Assembly: GCA_021811205.1 (NCBI GenBank)
Contig: JAJZPK010000050.1
Location: forward strand, 1-13,251
Length of the DNA: 13,251 nucleotides
Reading direction: 5' to 3'
DNA from: Pseudomonadota bacterium
Lineage (GTDB): Bacteria > Pseudomonadota > Gammaproteobacteria > Burkholderiales > JABEVD01
In this document: positions 1-7,211 of the stretch, piece by piece
How positions within the stretch are numbered: the stretch's first letter is position 1
How the letters are laid out: each line of letters begins with the position of its first letter
Translations under genes and position numbers: made by a program
Notes under the pieces: model-generated
What the model was told of the DNA's origin: nothing
Seen by the model: only the letters and a program-made list of their open reading frames with translations
Databases searched by the model: none

Positions 1-146
1 CACCCCATCAAGGCGGTTGCGATCGGCACGATGCCGATCAGGCCAAAATACCTTGCGCTACCCTCGAGGACAAAGAACAGGCTCAAGAGGCCGATCCCGA
101 CGATGATCCTGATGATCTTGTCTATGCTTCCCACGTTGCTTTTCAT
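1..146 (-). CDS. DUF2892 / YgaP-like small inner-membrane protein (3' end outside window)
   Basis: The visible 48 codons give a protein beginning MKSNVGSIDKIIRIIVG, followed by a hydrophobic stretch (GLLSLFFVL), a short polar turn (EGSARYFG) and a second hydrophobic stretch (LIGIVPIATALMG). The opening N-V-G-x-x-D-+-x-I-R followed by paired membrane helices is the pattern of the DUF2892 family (the membrane part of YgaP). These are small inner-membrane proteins whose stand-alone role is unknown. The ATG is preceded by a strong AGGAGG Shine-Dalgarno at 151-156, which fixes the start. It lies 57 nt after the MFS gene on the same strand and may be read through from it or use its own promoter in the gap. 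The gene is cut by the left edge, so its full length cannot be judged; the family is usually about 60-80 residues, so most of it is present. Confidence 0.8.
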   Translation of the reverse strand, partial: MKSNVGSIDKIIRIIVGIGLLSLFFVLEGSARYFGLIGIVPIATALMG

Positions 147-158
147 GGCGCCTCCTCT

Positions 159-198
159 ATTAGATTTCGCTAATAATCACGTTTCAAGTATAGATCAA
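159..198 (-). promoter_or_regulatory. Possible promoter for the DUF2892 gene
   Basis: The gap between the MFS gene and the DUF2892 gene is AT-rich and holds two overlapping sigma70-like pairs on the minus strand. One is TTGATC (198-193) with a 17-nt spacer to TATTAG (175-170). The other is TTGAAA (187-182) with a 17-nt spacer to TCTAAT (164-159). The second matches consensus better but would start transcription inside the Shine-Dalgarno, so the first is the more workable. This is seen by eye only. Confidence 0.3.
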
Positions 199-203
199 AG
201 CGT

Positions 204-1424
204 TCAAGCTTTCGTATTCCTGTCGAGCAATCTGTCTATTTTGGCCAATTCAGGAAAAAGCCTCATCCATAAAAGCGCAACGAGTATCGTGCCCACTCCA
301 CCGATGAACACTGCCGGAACCGTGCCGAACCAGGATGCGGTGAGACCGGATTCGAATTCGCCAAGCTGGTTGGATGTGCCGATGAAAACGGAATTGACTG
401 CGCTGACCCGGCCGCGCATCTCGTCAGGCGTCCGAAGCTGGACCAGGGACGAGCGGATCACCACGCTGACCATGTCGAATCCGCCCAGCAGAATCAGCGA
501 AATCAGGGAAAGCGCATAGGAAGTCGATACGGAAAACACGAGGGTGGCCAATCCGAATGCAATGACGGAAGCGAACATGCTTCTCCCGGTTCTTCTGTCT
601 AGCGGGTGGCGCGCAAGAAAGATGGAGGTCAACAACGCGCCTGCCGCTGGCGCCGAACTCAGGAGCCCGAGTCCCCACGGCCCCACTTCAAGAATGTCCT
701 TCGCATAAATCGGCAGCAGCGCAGTCGTGCCGCCCAGAAGCACCGCGAAAAGATCGAGAGAGATGGCGCCGAGTATCGCCGGACGGCTCCACACGTAGGA
801 TACGCCCGCGAAGAGGGATGCAAGGCTGAAAGGTTCGCGTCTCGCCTGCCCCCTTTCCGTCCTGATGGCAAGGACGAGAACAAACGAAAGCAGAGACAGG
901 AAAAGCGCACTCGAATAGACTGCAACCGGACTCGCCACATAGACGAATCCGCCTATGGCTGGCCCTGCGATGACGGCAAACTGCATGGCGGAAGCGGACA
1001 GGGCAAGCGCCCTGGGAAAGAGATCGGCAGACACGATCCCGGGCAGCAGCGCCTGCATGGCAGGCATCTTGAATGCGCGCACTGCGCCTGCTGCGAAGAC
1101 GATGGCCAGCATGCCTTCCCTGCTTAGCCAGCCCTCCAGGCTTCCCGCGACCAGCGCAAAAGACGCCAGCGCCTCAAAAACAAAGCAGATGGCCAGGATT
1201 CTGCGCCTGTCATAGCGGTCGATGGCATGCCCCGTGAACAGCACGAGCAGGATGGAAGGCAGGAACTGCATCAGCCCGACAAGGCCCAGATCGAAGGCGC
1301 TTCTTGTCATTGCATAGATTTGCCACCCGATCGCCACGGACTGCATCTGCACGGCCATGGTGCCGAACATGCGCGCAGACCAGAACAAGGGGAAGCCGCG
1401 ATGACGCAGAAGTGAATTCGACAT
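204..1424 (-). CDS. MFS transporter, EntS-like (MFS_3) drug/siderophore-exporter type
   Basis: A 406-residue integral membrane protein with about 12 hydrophobic segments. It begins MSNSLLRHRGFPLFWSARM, the usual opening of the EntS/MFS_3 group (short basic N-terminus, then F-x-x-x-W). The MFS motif-A-like loop between the second and third helices reads GHAIDRYDRRRIL (around residues 65-77). A late cytoplasmic segment, RTPDEMRGRVSAVNS (around 332-346), is also typical of this subfamily. The family exports small molecules by proton antiport; the substrate cannot be told from sequence. It lies 25 nt downstream of the Slp lipoprotein gene on the same strand, so it is probably the fourth gene of the tusE-led run. 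Only a distant GGAG (about 25 nt upstream) is seen before the ATG, so translation may depend on coupling. Family call is secure, role is not. Confidence 0.87.
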   Translation of the reverse strand: MSNSLLRHRGFPLFWSARMFGTMAVQMQSVAIGWQIYAMTRSAFDLGLVGLMQFLPSILLVLFTGHAIDRYDRRRILAICFVFEALASFALVAGSLEGWLSREGMLAIVFAAGAVRAFKMPAMQALLPGIVSADLFPRALALSASAMQFAVIAGPAIGGFVYVASPVAVYSSALFLSLLSFVLVLAIRTERGQARREPFSLASLFAGVSYVWSRPAILGAISLDLFAVLLGGTTALLPIYAKDILEVGPWGLGLLSSAPAAGALLTSIFLARHPLDRRTGRSMFASVIAFGLATLVFSVSTSYALSLISLILLGGFDMVSVVIRSSLVQLRTPDEMRGRVSAVNSVFIGTSNQLGEFESGLTASWFGTVPAVFIGGVGTILVALLWMRLFPELAKIDRLLDRNTKA

Positions 1425-1449
1425 TGGAAAATTCAGGAAATGCCTTCTC

Positions 1450-1935
1450 CTACCAGGGCCCCATCATCCACGGGCCGGGCTGATACCAGAACGGATCGTA
1501 GTAGTACGGCATAGGCGGAGGGCGCTTCGGCCAAAGGTAGACCGAGCTTGCCGCAAGGTGGGGAAACAGGTATTCGTATTGCCCGACCTTGCCCAAGGAA
1601 GGGGCTTCAAGCATGCCCACGAAAGTCACTTCCCTTCCGGCAGCATAAACAGCGGGATCGTAAAAGCCTGGGGCGCAGGCGATAAAGCGGCCTTCTGTCC
1701 TGTCGTCAGCCTCAGGCCTCTTCGAAGCATCCAGGGGATGACTCACCACCTCGAAACAGGTTTGCGTCCGGGTCAACGAAACCTCCGCGATCGTACCGCC
1801 CCACCTGACGCGACTGCCGACGGAATGCTGCGCATCGTGCGGCGTGATCGCGGCAAAATGATTGCCGGTCAGCTCGGGCGGAATGGACGCACATCCTGCC
1901 AGAAAGAGAAACCCAACCAGAAGAGCGATCTTCAT
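1450..1935 (-). CDS. slp: Slp family outer-membrane lipoprotein
   Basis: A 161-residue lipoprotein with a short signal peptide ending in the lipobox LAGC, with Cys15 as the lipidated residue. The residues after it (ASIPPEL) carry no Asp at +2, so outer-membrane sorting is expected. The body, with RVRWGGTIAEV near residue 43 and an E-x-x-S-x-P-L-D segment near 63, matches the Slp/YeaY family, whose E. coli member is induced by starvation and stationary phase. The molecular role of the family is not settled. The C-terminal 26 residues are unusually rich in Pro, Tyr and Trp (PPPMPYYYDPFWYQPGPW). It starts 12 nt after the TPR-methyltransferase stop and is followed 25 nt later by the MFS gene. It is a little shorter than the E. 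coli protein (about 190 residues), but nothing looks broken. Confidence 0.88.
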   Translation of the reverse strand: MKIALLVGFLFLAGCASIPPELTGNHFAAITPHDAQHSVGSRVRWGGTIAEVSLTRTQTCFEVVSHPLDASKRPEADDRTEGRFIACAPGFYDPAVYAAGREVTFVGMLEAPSLGKVGQYEYLFPHLAASSVYLWPKRPPPMPYYYDPFWYQPGPWMMGPW

Positions 1936-1947
1936 AAAATTCCCTTC

Positions 1948-3231
1948 TCATCTTGCCACAGCACATACCACCAGGCAGTCGACGGGTTGCCCGAATTCGA
2001 AGCGCACCGTACCGGAATCGAGCGCCACGACCTCGAATCCGGCACCCGCCAGAGCACGCCTGACGTAATCCCGCCCGTGACTGTATCGTCCCGTCAGCGT
2101 GAGGACGTGATTTTCGTCGCCCATCCCCTCCTCGATCGTGAAAATCAGCAGCCCGCCGGGTTTCAACGCCTCGTGCGCTTGATTGAGCACTTCGTCGAGC
2201 GCACCGAAATAGATCAGCGTGTCGGCCGCCAGGATCACATCGAAGACCGATTTGTTCGCGGCCAGGTATTCCGTCAACTCCATCTTGACGAGCTCGTCGT
2301 ACACGCCGAGCCTGCCCGCCGCATCCAGCATGCCTGACGACAAATCGACTCCGACCAAATGCGAGAAATAGGGTCTGACAAGCGGCCCGCAAAGCCCGGT
2401 TCCGCACCCCGCATCGAGCCCGACCAGGTTTCCCGCAGGATTCATTGCCCGGGCCAGCGCCTCCTGGATCAGCCTGGGCCCCTGATAGGCAAGCTTCTCC
2501 ATTTTGACATCGAAATTCTCTGAAAATTCGTCGAAGGTTTTTTCGATGTAGTCGTCCGCAGCGCGCGGCGGAACATCTTTTCCGGAACATGAAGCGTAAA
2601 GGTGGCGGGGCGTGGGGTTGCCGGGCTCTTCCAGCATCCATTGGCGGTAGACTTCGGCCGCCTCACGAATTCTGCCGAGCTTGTAATAGGCCACCCCGAG
2701 CATGGATTTGGGTTTGCCTTCCAGGGGCTCGATCACGTAAGCCCTGCAGTAATGATGAGCGGCCTCGATTTCCTTCCCTTTTGCCGAAAGCAGGTTGCCC
2801 ATGTTGTTGAGCGCGTCGGCGAAAAGCGGATCGAGGTCAATGGCAACCGAATAGGCCGATTCCGCTTCCTCGATTTTCCCCTGCCTTGCCAGGACAGCGC
2901 CCAGATTGTTCCAGGCATGCGCATTTTTCGAATCGAGCAGGACCGCATTCCGGAAGGCCTCGACTGCAGCTGCAAGCTCACCCCTTTCGACGAGCAGGTT
3001 GCCCATGTCGTTATGCCAGTCGGCGCGAAGGGGCGCATGCTGAAGCGATTGCTTGACGAGGTCGAGACCTTCGTCGCTCATGCCCTTCTGGTGCAGCAGG
3101 ATGCCCATGAAGTGCAGCGCGTCGGGCTGCTCAGGATCGCCTTCCAGAATGGAGCGGTAAAGCGACTCGGCACGAGACAAATCTCCAGCCATGTGGCCGG
3201 CAAGCGCAGCTTCCAGCAGTTCTTTCGCCAT
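1948..3231 (-). CDS. TPR-repeat protein fused to SAM-dependent methyltransferase (COG4976 type)
   Basis: A 427-residue two-part protein. Residues 1-205 are helical 34-residue repeats of the TPR type (A-x-x-L-Y-R-x-I-L near 21, W-N-N-L-G-A-V-L near 107, A-L-N-N-M-G-N-L-L near 140, G-x-A-Y-Y-K-L-G near 179). Residues 225-427 form a class I methyltransferase with the SAM loop LDAGCGTG at 272-279, the acidic residue D296 after the second strand (VGVDLSSGML) and a motif-IV-like stretch FDVILAADTLIYFG at 330-343. This is the architecture of the 'predicted methyltransferase with TPR' group; the substrate, small molecule or protein, is unknown. The start is fixed by GGAGAAAAC before the ATG. That Shine-Dalgarno lies at the base of a perfect 9-bp hairpin (3238-3265). 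It sits between tusE and slp on the same strand. Confidence 0.88.
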   Translation of the reverse strand: MAKELLEAALAGHMAGDLSRAESLYRSILEGDPEQPDALHFMGILLHQKGMSDEGLDLVKQSLQHAPLRADWHNDMGNLLVERGELAAAVEAFRNAVLLDSKNAHAWNNLGAVLARQGKIEEAESAYSVAIDLDPLFADALNNMGNLLSAKGKEIEAAHHYCRAYVIEPLEGKPKSMLGVAYYKLGRIREAAEVYRQWMLEEPGNPTPRHLYASCSGKDVPPRAADDYIEKTFDEFSENFDVKMEKLAYQGPRLIQEALARAMNPAGNLVGLDAGCGTGLCGPLVRPYFSHLVGVDLSSGMLDAAGRLGVYDELVKMELTEYLAANKSVFDVILAADTLIYFGALDEVLNQAHEALKPGGLLIFTIEEGMGDENHVLTLTGRYSHGRDYVRRALAGAGFEVVALDSGTVRFEFGQPVDCLVVCAVAR

Positions 3232-3237
3232 GTTTTC

Positions 3238-3265
3238 TCCGGGTAGCGTCCCGATTCTACCCGGA
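3238..3265 (-). promoter_or_regulatory. Perfect 9-bp hairpin overlapping the ribosome-binding site of the TPR-methyltransferase
   Basis: In the 48-nt gap after tusE the arms TCCGGGTAG and CTACCCGGA are exact reverse complements around a 10-nt loop. On the minus strand the downstream arm ends in GGA, which with the next G makes the GGAG Shine-Dalgarno 6-7 nt before the ATG. No U-run follows, so an intrinsic terminator is unlikely. Blocking of translation, or 3'-end stabilisation of a tusE transcript, fits better. The hairpin is seen directly; the function is inferred. Confidence 0.5.
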
Positions 3266-3279
3266 AGAACAGCGAAGGA

Positions 3280-3573
3280 TCAAACGCATCCGGTCGGCTT
3301 GGGCAGTCCCCCGTATTTCGTGATCGGCTTCATCGGGCCTGTCATCCAAAGATCGAATATGGCCTTCTGATCCTCCTCGACGTACTTGGCAAATTTCCTG
3401 ATGGGAGGAACAGAACCGAAATCCTCGTAATATTCCCTGGCCTTCATGATGTGCGACCATTTTGCGTCGTCCAGCTCGTAATTGTCAGCCTCGGCCATTG
3501 CACGGCCGATTTCGGGCGTCCATGCGTTCATGTCGGTCAGATAGCCGTCTCCGTCACGCTCCGGAATGTTCAT
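3280..3573 (-). CDS. tusE: TusE/DsrC family sulfur-relay protein (single C-terminal cysteine)
   Basis: A 97-residue protein with the full TusE/DsrC pattern: D-G-Y-L near 8-12, W-T-P-E-I-G-R-A-M-A-E near 18-28, helix-turn segments through RKFAKYVEE (59-67), and the closing GGLPKPTGCV. Cys96, next to last, is the invariant persulfide-carrying cysteine of the family. The second cysteine of true DsrC, about ten residues earlier, is absent (Lys/Tyr at 86-87). That places it with TusE-type relay proteins, which pass sulfur from TusBCD to MnmA for tRNA 2-thiouridine, rather than with sulfite-reductase DsrC. No other tus or dsr gene is in the window. The start has AGGAG 9 nt upstream. The gene follows the Nit amidase after 62 nt, a gap carrying a good promoter and a long palindrome, so it is probably a separate transcription unit that heads the run to slp. 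Confidence 0.9.
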   Translation of the reverse strand: MNIPERDGDGYLTDMNAWTPEIGRAMAEADNYELDDAKWSHIMKAREYYEDFGSVPPIRKFAKYVEEDQKAIFDLWMTGPMKPITKYGGLPKPTGCV

Positions 3574-3587
3574 TTCAGCAGTCTCCT

Positions 3588-3612
3588 ATAGTCGATCAAT
3601 ATACTCGACTAT
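3588..3612 (-). promoter_or_regulatory. IscR type-1-like operator in the tusE promoter
   Basis: Arms ATAGTCGA and TCGACTAT are perfect reverse complements with a 9-nt AT-rich centre, giving a 25-bp element. Read on the minus strand it agrees with the E. coli IscR type-1 consensus (ATASYYGACTR, WWW, YAGTCRRSTAT) at 22 of 25 positions, in exact length and register. It covers the proposed -10 and the start point of the tusE promoter, a position suited to repression. The match is by eye against a remembered consensus; another Rrf2-family regulator could also use it. Confidence 0.5.
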
Positions 3613-3639
3613 TGAACATTAGCAGCTCATGATAGTCAA
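3611..3639 (-). promoter_or_regulatory. Sigma70-like promoter of tusE
   Basis: On the minus strand TTGACT (3639-3634) is followed after 17 nt by TTCAAT (3616-3611). The -35 lies over the last codons of the upstream Nit gene. The predicted start is near 3604, inside the palindrome, leaving a leader of about 30 nt before the tusE ATG. Confidence 0.4.
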
Positions 3640-4439
3640 GAGATTTCGAGCTTTTTGTGCTTCAACGCAGGGAGACTTTTCCTGACTTCGGCAATGCGCG
3701 CAGGATCGATATCGGCAAAGACGATTCCGGCTCCTTTGTCCATTCTGGACAGCACATCTCCCCATGGGTCGACGATCAAGCTGTTGCCATAAGTCCTTCT
3801 GCCTGTGGGATGCAGCCCGCCCTGGGCCGATGCGACGACATAACACTGGTTTTCCACGGCACGCGCCCTCAAGAGAATCTCCCAGTGGGCAAGCCCCGTT
3901 GTTTCGGTGAAAGCGGCGGGCAGGACGATCAGGTCGATTTCCCCCATTTTCCTGAAAAGTTCCGGGAAGCGCAGATCGTAGCAGATCGCGAGTCCCGCTC
4001 TGCCGGCGGGCGTATCGATGACCGAAATGTCTTCTCCGGCTTCGATGAAGAGCCGCTCTTCATAGCGCTCCTTGCCTTTCTCGAAGCCGAAAAGGTGGAT
4101 CTTGTCGTATCGGGCGACCTGATTCCCCGCATCGTCAAAGACGAGGCAGGCGTTTCTCGATTTTTTTGGATCAATGCCGTGAAGGGGGATGGAACCGCCG
4201 ACAATCCATAACCCAAGGCGCTTTGCCATGGAGGACAGAAAATCCTGGATGGGACCGCATCCTTCCTTTTCCCTGGCCTCCAGTCTGTCTGCATCAAGGG
4301 CGCCGATCATCGGGAAATATTCGGGAAGAACGACAAGACCTGCGCCGCCTTCAGCCGCCTCGATCAGGAGGCGTTCCGCTTCACGCAGGTTCGCTTCGAC
4401 TTCCGGACCGGAAATCATCTGGATTGCAGCGATCCTCAC
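3636..4439 (-). CDS. Carbon-nitrogen hydrolase, Nit1-type (probable deaminated-glutathione amidase)
   Basis: A 267-residue cytosolic nitrilase-superfamily hydrolase. The catalytic triad is visible: Glu40 in VVLPEYF, Lys113 in YDKIHLFGFE and Cys153 in AICYDLRFPELFR. The C-Y-D-L-R-F-P-E-L motif and length fit the Nit/omega-amidase branch. Bacterial members near this branch hydrolyse the amide of deaminated glutathione, a damaged metabolite made by transaminases; that substrate is an inference here. The start is GTG, directly after the TAA of the upstream 78-residue gene. It is needed to keep the conserved first strand (RIAAIQM), and no later ATG precedes that strand. No clear Shine-Dalgarno is present, so translation is probably coupled to the upstream gene. 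Confidence 0.88.
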   Translation of the reverse strand: MRIAAIQMISGPEVEANLREAERLLIEAAEGGAGLVVLPEYFPMIGALDADRLEAREKEGCGPIQDFLSSMAKRLGLWIVGGSIPLHGIDPKKSRNACLVFDDAGNQVARYDKIHLFGFEKGKERYEERLFIEAGEDISVIDTPAGRAGLAICYDLRFPELFRKMGEIDLIVLPAAFTETTGLAHWEILLRARAVENQCYVVASAQGGLHPTGRRTYGNSLIVDPWGDVLSRMDKGAGIVFADIDPARIAEVRKSLPALKHKKLEIS

Positions 4440-4676
4440 TTACATGCTGCCGAAAAGCTTGTCGAGCGCCTCCTCGAAACCGGGGTGAGCATCGAGGAAT
4501 TTCTGCCTCAGCCTGCGCGATTCATCCGCATCGATCAGATTCGACTGTTCGAGAGTTGTCAGGGCCTCGGCAATCATGGAGAACCTCACCGCAGTCAGAT
4601 AGAATTTCTCGGGCTTTTTCAAGTCCTGCCTCGAGATCCAGTATCTTATTGCTTCCTCGGCTTTCATGGCATCCAT
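4440..4676 (-). CDS. Small helical protein of unknown function upstream of the Nit amidase
   Basis: A 78-residue soluble protein that I do not recognise. It is mostly charged and helix-forming, with K-A-E-E-A-I-R-Y-W-I near the start, a middle helix MIAEALTTLEQSN (34-46) and an acidic-aromatic end H-P-G-F-E-E-A-L-D-K-L-F-G. There are no cysteines, membrane segments or signal peptide. Its TAA is followed at once by the GTG of the Nit gene, so the two are surely co-transcribed and probably translationally coupled. A second ATG three codons in (MDAM) is an alternative start; neither has a clear Shine-Dalgarno. The coupling to its neighbour and neighbour-like codon use support a real gene, with function unknown. 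Confidence 0.65.
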   Translation of the reverse strand: MDAMKAEEAIRYWISRQDLKKPEKFYLTAVRFSMIAEALTTLEQSNLIDADESRRLRQKFLDAHPGFEEALDKLFGSM

Positions 4677-4696
4677 TCACGAATGTGATAAACCAT

Positions 4697-4724
4697 TCTA
4701 TACCGATTTTTTCGGAATTGTCAG
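4697..4724 (-). promoter_or_regulatory. Possible promoter for the 78-residue gene and Nit amidase
   Basis: On the minus strand CTGACA (4724-4719, overlapping the zwf stop) is followed after 16 nt by TATAGA (4702-4697). The start would fall near 4690, about 14 nt before the ATG. The 44-nt gap after zwf shows no clear terminator. Confidence 0.35.
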
Positions 4725-6226
4725 AATGCCTGCAAATCTTCCCCATCGACGTCCAGCGAATGCCGCCAGAACTGATCGTCCCTGTCGAAAAGGCGATAGG
4801 TGCCGCGCGGCCCCCACGATCCGGCCGAATAGCCATTGATGAAGTCGCGCTCCATGGACCAGACCTTCAAAATCGGATCGACGATGCGCCATGCCCATTC
4901 CACCTCGTCGTAGCGCAGAAAAAGCGAATGGTCGCCGTTCATCACGTCCAGCAGCAATCCTTCGTAGGCATCGTAGTCGTGATCTTCTCCCTTGTGGTAG
5001 GTCGCATCCAGGCTGATGGTGCGCGTGGAAAGATCGAGCCCCGGAACCTTGACCTGCATTTCCATCCTCATGCAATCCTTGGGCTGGATGCCGAGCAGTA
5101 TCCAGTTCGGCTTGGGCGGCTCGTGCCTGGTCTGCTTCAAAAGATCCTGGGGAGGCGCCTTGAAGCGCACGCAGATCGCCGAGCTGTTCTCGGTCATGCG
5201 TTTTCCCGTCCTGAGATAGAAGGGCACGCCGGCCCAGCGCCAGTTGTCGATGAAAAGCTTGAGCGCCGCATAGGTCTCAGTCGTGCTGCCAGGCGCCACG
5301 CCAGCCTCGTCAAGATAGCCATTCACCGCCTTGCCGTCCACCATGCCGTTCTCGTACTGCCCCCTGAAGGCGTGCGCATGCACCGCATTCTGTGGAATGG
5401 GACGCACAGCCTTCAAGACCTTGACCTTCTCGTCCCTGAGATGCTCTGCCGACATCGAAACGGGCGGCTCCATGGCTACCAGCGCAAGCAATTGCAGCAG
5501 GTGGCTCTGGATCATGTCCCTGAGCGCTCCCGCCCCTTCGTAATAATCCGCCCTGCCCTCGATCCCGAGGGTCTCCGAATGAGTGATCTGCACGTGGTCG
5601 ATGTAATGCCGGTTCCAGAGCGGCTCGAGAAGCAGGTTGGCGAAACGGAAAACCATCACGTTCTGTACCGTTCCCTTGCCGAGATAATGGTCGATCCGGT
5701 AGATCTGGGGCTCGTTGAGATACTTGTACAACCCCTTCTGCAGAATCTGCGCGCTCAAGAGATCGTAGCCGAAAGGCTTTTCGATCACGACCCGCCTCCA
5801 GCCTCCCTTCTCTTCCAGCAATCCCGCAACGGCCAGCTTCTCGATGAGATTCGGAAATTCGGAAGGCCGCACAGCCATGTAGAACACGATATTGGAAGGA
5901 AATGCCGGATGCTCGTCCAGCGTTTTCTTCAGTTTCAGGTAGGCTTCAGGGTCCTCCAGACTGCTCTTGTGATAATGCAGTCTCTCTCTGAATTTTTCGA
6001 AAGCCTTTTCGTCCACCCCGCTCGGGTATTTGGCAATCAGAATTTTCGACACTTCGTCCAGCCATTCATCGCGCGTCCAGTCATCCAGACTGGATGCCAG
6101 GATGGTCATCTTGTCAGGCAGCCTTCCCGACCGCTCGAGCTGGTAGAGCGCTGGAATCAGCTTCTTTCTGGACAAGTTTCCGCCCGCCCCGAAAATGACC
6201 AGTGTGCAGGGTTCGGCATGCTTCAT
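4721..6226 (-). CDS. zwf: Glucose-6-phosphate 1-dehydrogenase
   Basis: A 501-residue enzyme of normal family length. It oxidises glucose 6-phosphate to 6-phosphogluconolactone with NADP+ as the first step of the oxidative pentose-phosphate and Entner-Doudoroff routes. The nucleotide loop [13 protein letters not shown] is at residues 11-23, the E-K-P-F-G strand at 149-153, and the active-site signature RIDHYLGK at 177-184, with the catalytic His and the Lys of the family. Later conserved stretches include [15 protein letters not shown] (about 229-243) and FYLRTGKRM (about 316-324). The loop reads G-A-G-G-N-L where most family members have G-A-T/S-G-D-L, a mild deviation. Its ATG overlaps the gnd stop in ATGA, so translation is coupled to gnd. 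Confidence 0.97.
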   Translation of the reverse strand: MKHAEPCTLVIFGAGGNLSRKKLIPALYQLERSGRLPDKMTILASSLDDWTRDEWLDEVSKILIAKYPSGVDEKAFEKFRERLHYHKSSLEDPEAYLKLKKTLDEHPAFPSNIVFYMAVRPSEFPNLIEKLAVAGLLEEKGGWRRVVIEKPFGYDLLSAQILQKGLYKYLNEPQIYRIDHYLGKGTVQNVMVFRFANLLLEPLWNRHYIDHVQITHSETLGIEGRADYYEGAGALRDMIQSHLLQLLALVAMEPPVSMSAEHLRDEKVKVLKAVRPIPQNAVHAHAFRGQYENGMVDGKAVNGYLDEAGVAPGSTTETYAALKLFIDNWRWAGVPFYLRTGKRMTENSSAICVRFKAPPQDLLKQTRHEPPKPNWILLGIQPKDCMRMEMQVKVPGLDLSTRTISLDATYHKGEDHDYDAYEGLLLDVMNGDHSLFLRYDEVEWAWRIVDPILKVWSMERDFINGYSAGSWGPRGTYRLFDRDDQFWRHSLDVDGEDLQAF

Positions 6227-7134
6227 GATTCGCTCTTCACGGCATGGCCCCCGAATGCATTGCGCATCAGGGAAAGCAGCTTGAACCCGTAGCCTTTTTC
6301 GTTCTGGCTGGCAAAACGCATCTGCAATGCGAGGCTGAGCACGGGCGCGGCGACGCCCTGCTCTATGGCATCGATCGCCGTCCAGCGTCCCTCTCCGGAA
6401 TCGGCGACATAGGGCGCGATCTTGTCCAGTTTCTGGTCATGCTTCAATGCTTCGGCAGTCAGATCGAGCAGCCAGCTCCTCACCACTGAAGAATGCCGCC
6501 AGAGTTCGGTGATCTGCGCAAGATCGAGGGAAAACTCCGGCTTCTTTTCCATCAGCTCCAGCCCTTCTGCGAACGCCTGCATCATGCCGTATTCGATCCC
6601 GTTGTGGATCATCTTGACGTAGTGTCCGGCCCCCACGGGTCCCACATGCGCCCAGCCGGAATCCGGGGTGGGTGCGAGCACCTTCAGGATCGGTTCGACT
6701 GCTTCAGCGACGTCAGCGGACGCGCCGACCATCAGGCAATAGCCATTCTCGAGCCCCCAAATGCCGCCCGAAGTCCCGGCATCCATGAACCCGATTCCCT
6801 TTTCGGCAAGCATCGCGCCGCGTCTCATGCTGTCATGGTAATTGGAATTTCCGCCGTCTATGACGATGTCTCCCTTCGAAAGCATGCTCGATAGCTCGAC
6901 AATCTGGTTCTCGGTGATTTCCCCGCTGGGCAGCATGATCCATACGATTTTCCGGGAAGGAAGCCTGGCAAGCAGATCGTCCACCGAACCGGATGCGATC
7001 ACCCCTGCTTCATCGGCCAGCTTTTCGAGCGCTTCCTTCGATCTGTCGTAACCCACGACCTCGATCCCACCGCGCCTCAATCGGGTGGCCATGTTGCCGC
7101 CCATTTTCCCGAGCCCTACCATCCCCATGCGCAT
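6223..7134 (-). CDS. gnd: 6-phosphogluconate dehydrogenase (decarboxylating), short form
   Basis: A 303-residue enzyme of the short (YqeC/GntZ-like) form of 6-phosphogluconate dehydrogenase, not the 470-residue form. It converts 6-phosphogluconate to ribulose 5-phosphate and CO2. Seen are the Rossmann loop [10 protein letters not shown] (7-16), [10 protein letters not shown] (93-102), the substrate loop TSGG (121-124) and the catalytic region [16 protein letters not shown] (168-183) with Lys174 and Asn178. After the second strand the sequence is GYDRSKE with Asp30. Asp at this place usually favours NAD+, while NADP+ forms carry Asn-Arg-Thr, so an NAD preference is possible. The start is fixed by GGGAGGAAC before the first ATG; a second ATG two codons in lies further from it. 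It is first in the leftward gnd-zwf operon, divergent from pgl. Confidence 0.95.
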   Translation of the reverse strand: MRMGMVGLGKMGGNMATRLRRGGIEVVGYDRSKEALEKLADEAGVIASGSVDDLLARLPSRKIVWIMLPSGEITENQIVELSSMLSKGDIVIDGGNSNYHDSMRRGAMLAEKGIGFMDAGTSGGIWGLENGYCLMVGASADVAEAVEPILKVLAPTPDSGWAHVGPVGAGHYVKMIHNGIEYGMMQAFAEGLELMEKKPEFSLDLAQITELWRHSSVVRSWLLDLTAEALKHDQKLDKIAPYVADSGEGRWTAIDAIEQGVAAPVLSLALQMRFASQNEKGYGFKLLSLMRNAFGGHAVKSES

Positions 7135-7211
7135 GCGTTCCTCCCATTCGAATTAGTTCAAACTAGTTTATGGTATAGTCCCACCGTCGTAAACTTGGAC
7201 AGGAATTCTTT
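7135..7211. promoter_or_regulatory. Divergent promoter region between gnd-zwf and pgl-dgkA
   Basis: This 77-nt gap drives transcription both ways. On the plus strand an extended -10 (TGG-TATAGT, 7171-7179) lies 32 nt before the pgl GTG, with no clear -35. An exact 10-bp palindrome, AAACTAGTTT (7160-7169), overlaps a second inverted repeat, TAGTT-CA-AACTA (7154-7165). Together they form a possible operator acting on both directions. No convincing minus-strand -10/-35 pair stands out. It does not resemble the HexR site as I know it. Confidence 0.4.

Noticed and set aside
1712..2337. Possible frameshift or pseudogene suggested by several overlapping frames around slp
   Set aside because: slp and the TPR-methyltransferase are both full-length with intact motifs and a clean 12-nt gap; the other frames are shadows.
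1712..2641. 309-codon minus-strand open frame across slp and the TPR-methyltransferase
   Set aside because: It is in a different frame from two genes with clear motifs, and its translation is Arg/Gly-rich with no domain.
4703..4714. CCGA-TTTT-TCGG repeat after zwf as a terminator
   Set aside because: The stem is only four base pairs and has no following T-run on the minus strand; it is too weak to call.
4166..6292. 708-codon open frame on the plus strand opposite zwf and its neighbours
   Set aside because: It lies antisense to zwf, the 78-residue gene and part of Nit, all with clear family motifs. Its translation has no recognisable domain and is rich in His, Arg and Gln, as expected for a shadow frame in GC-rich coding DNA.
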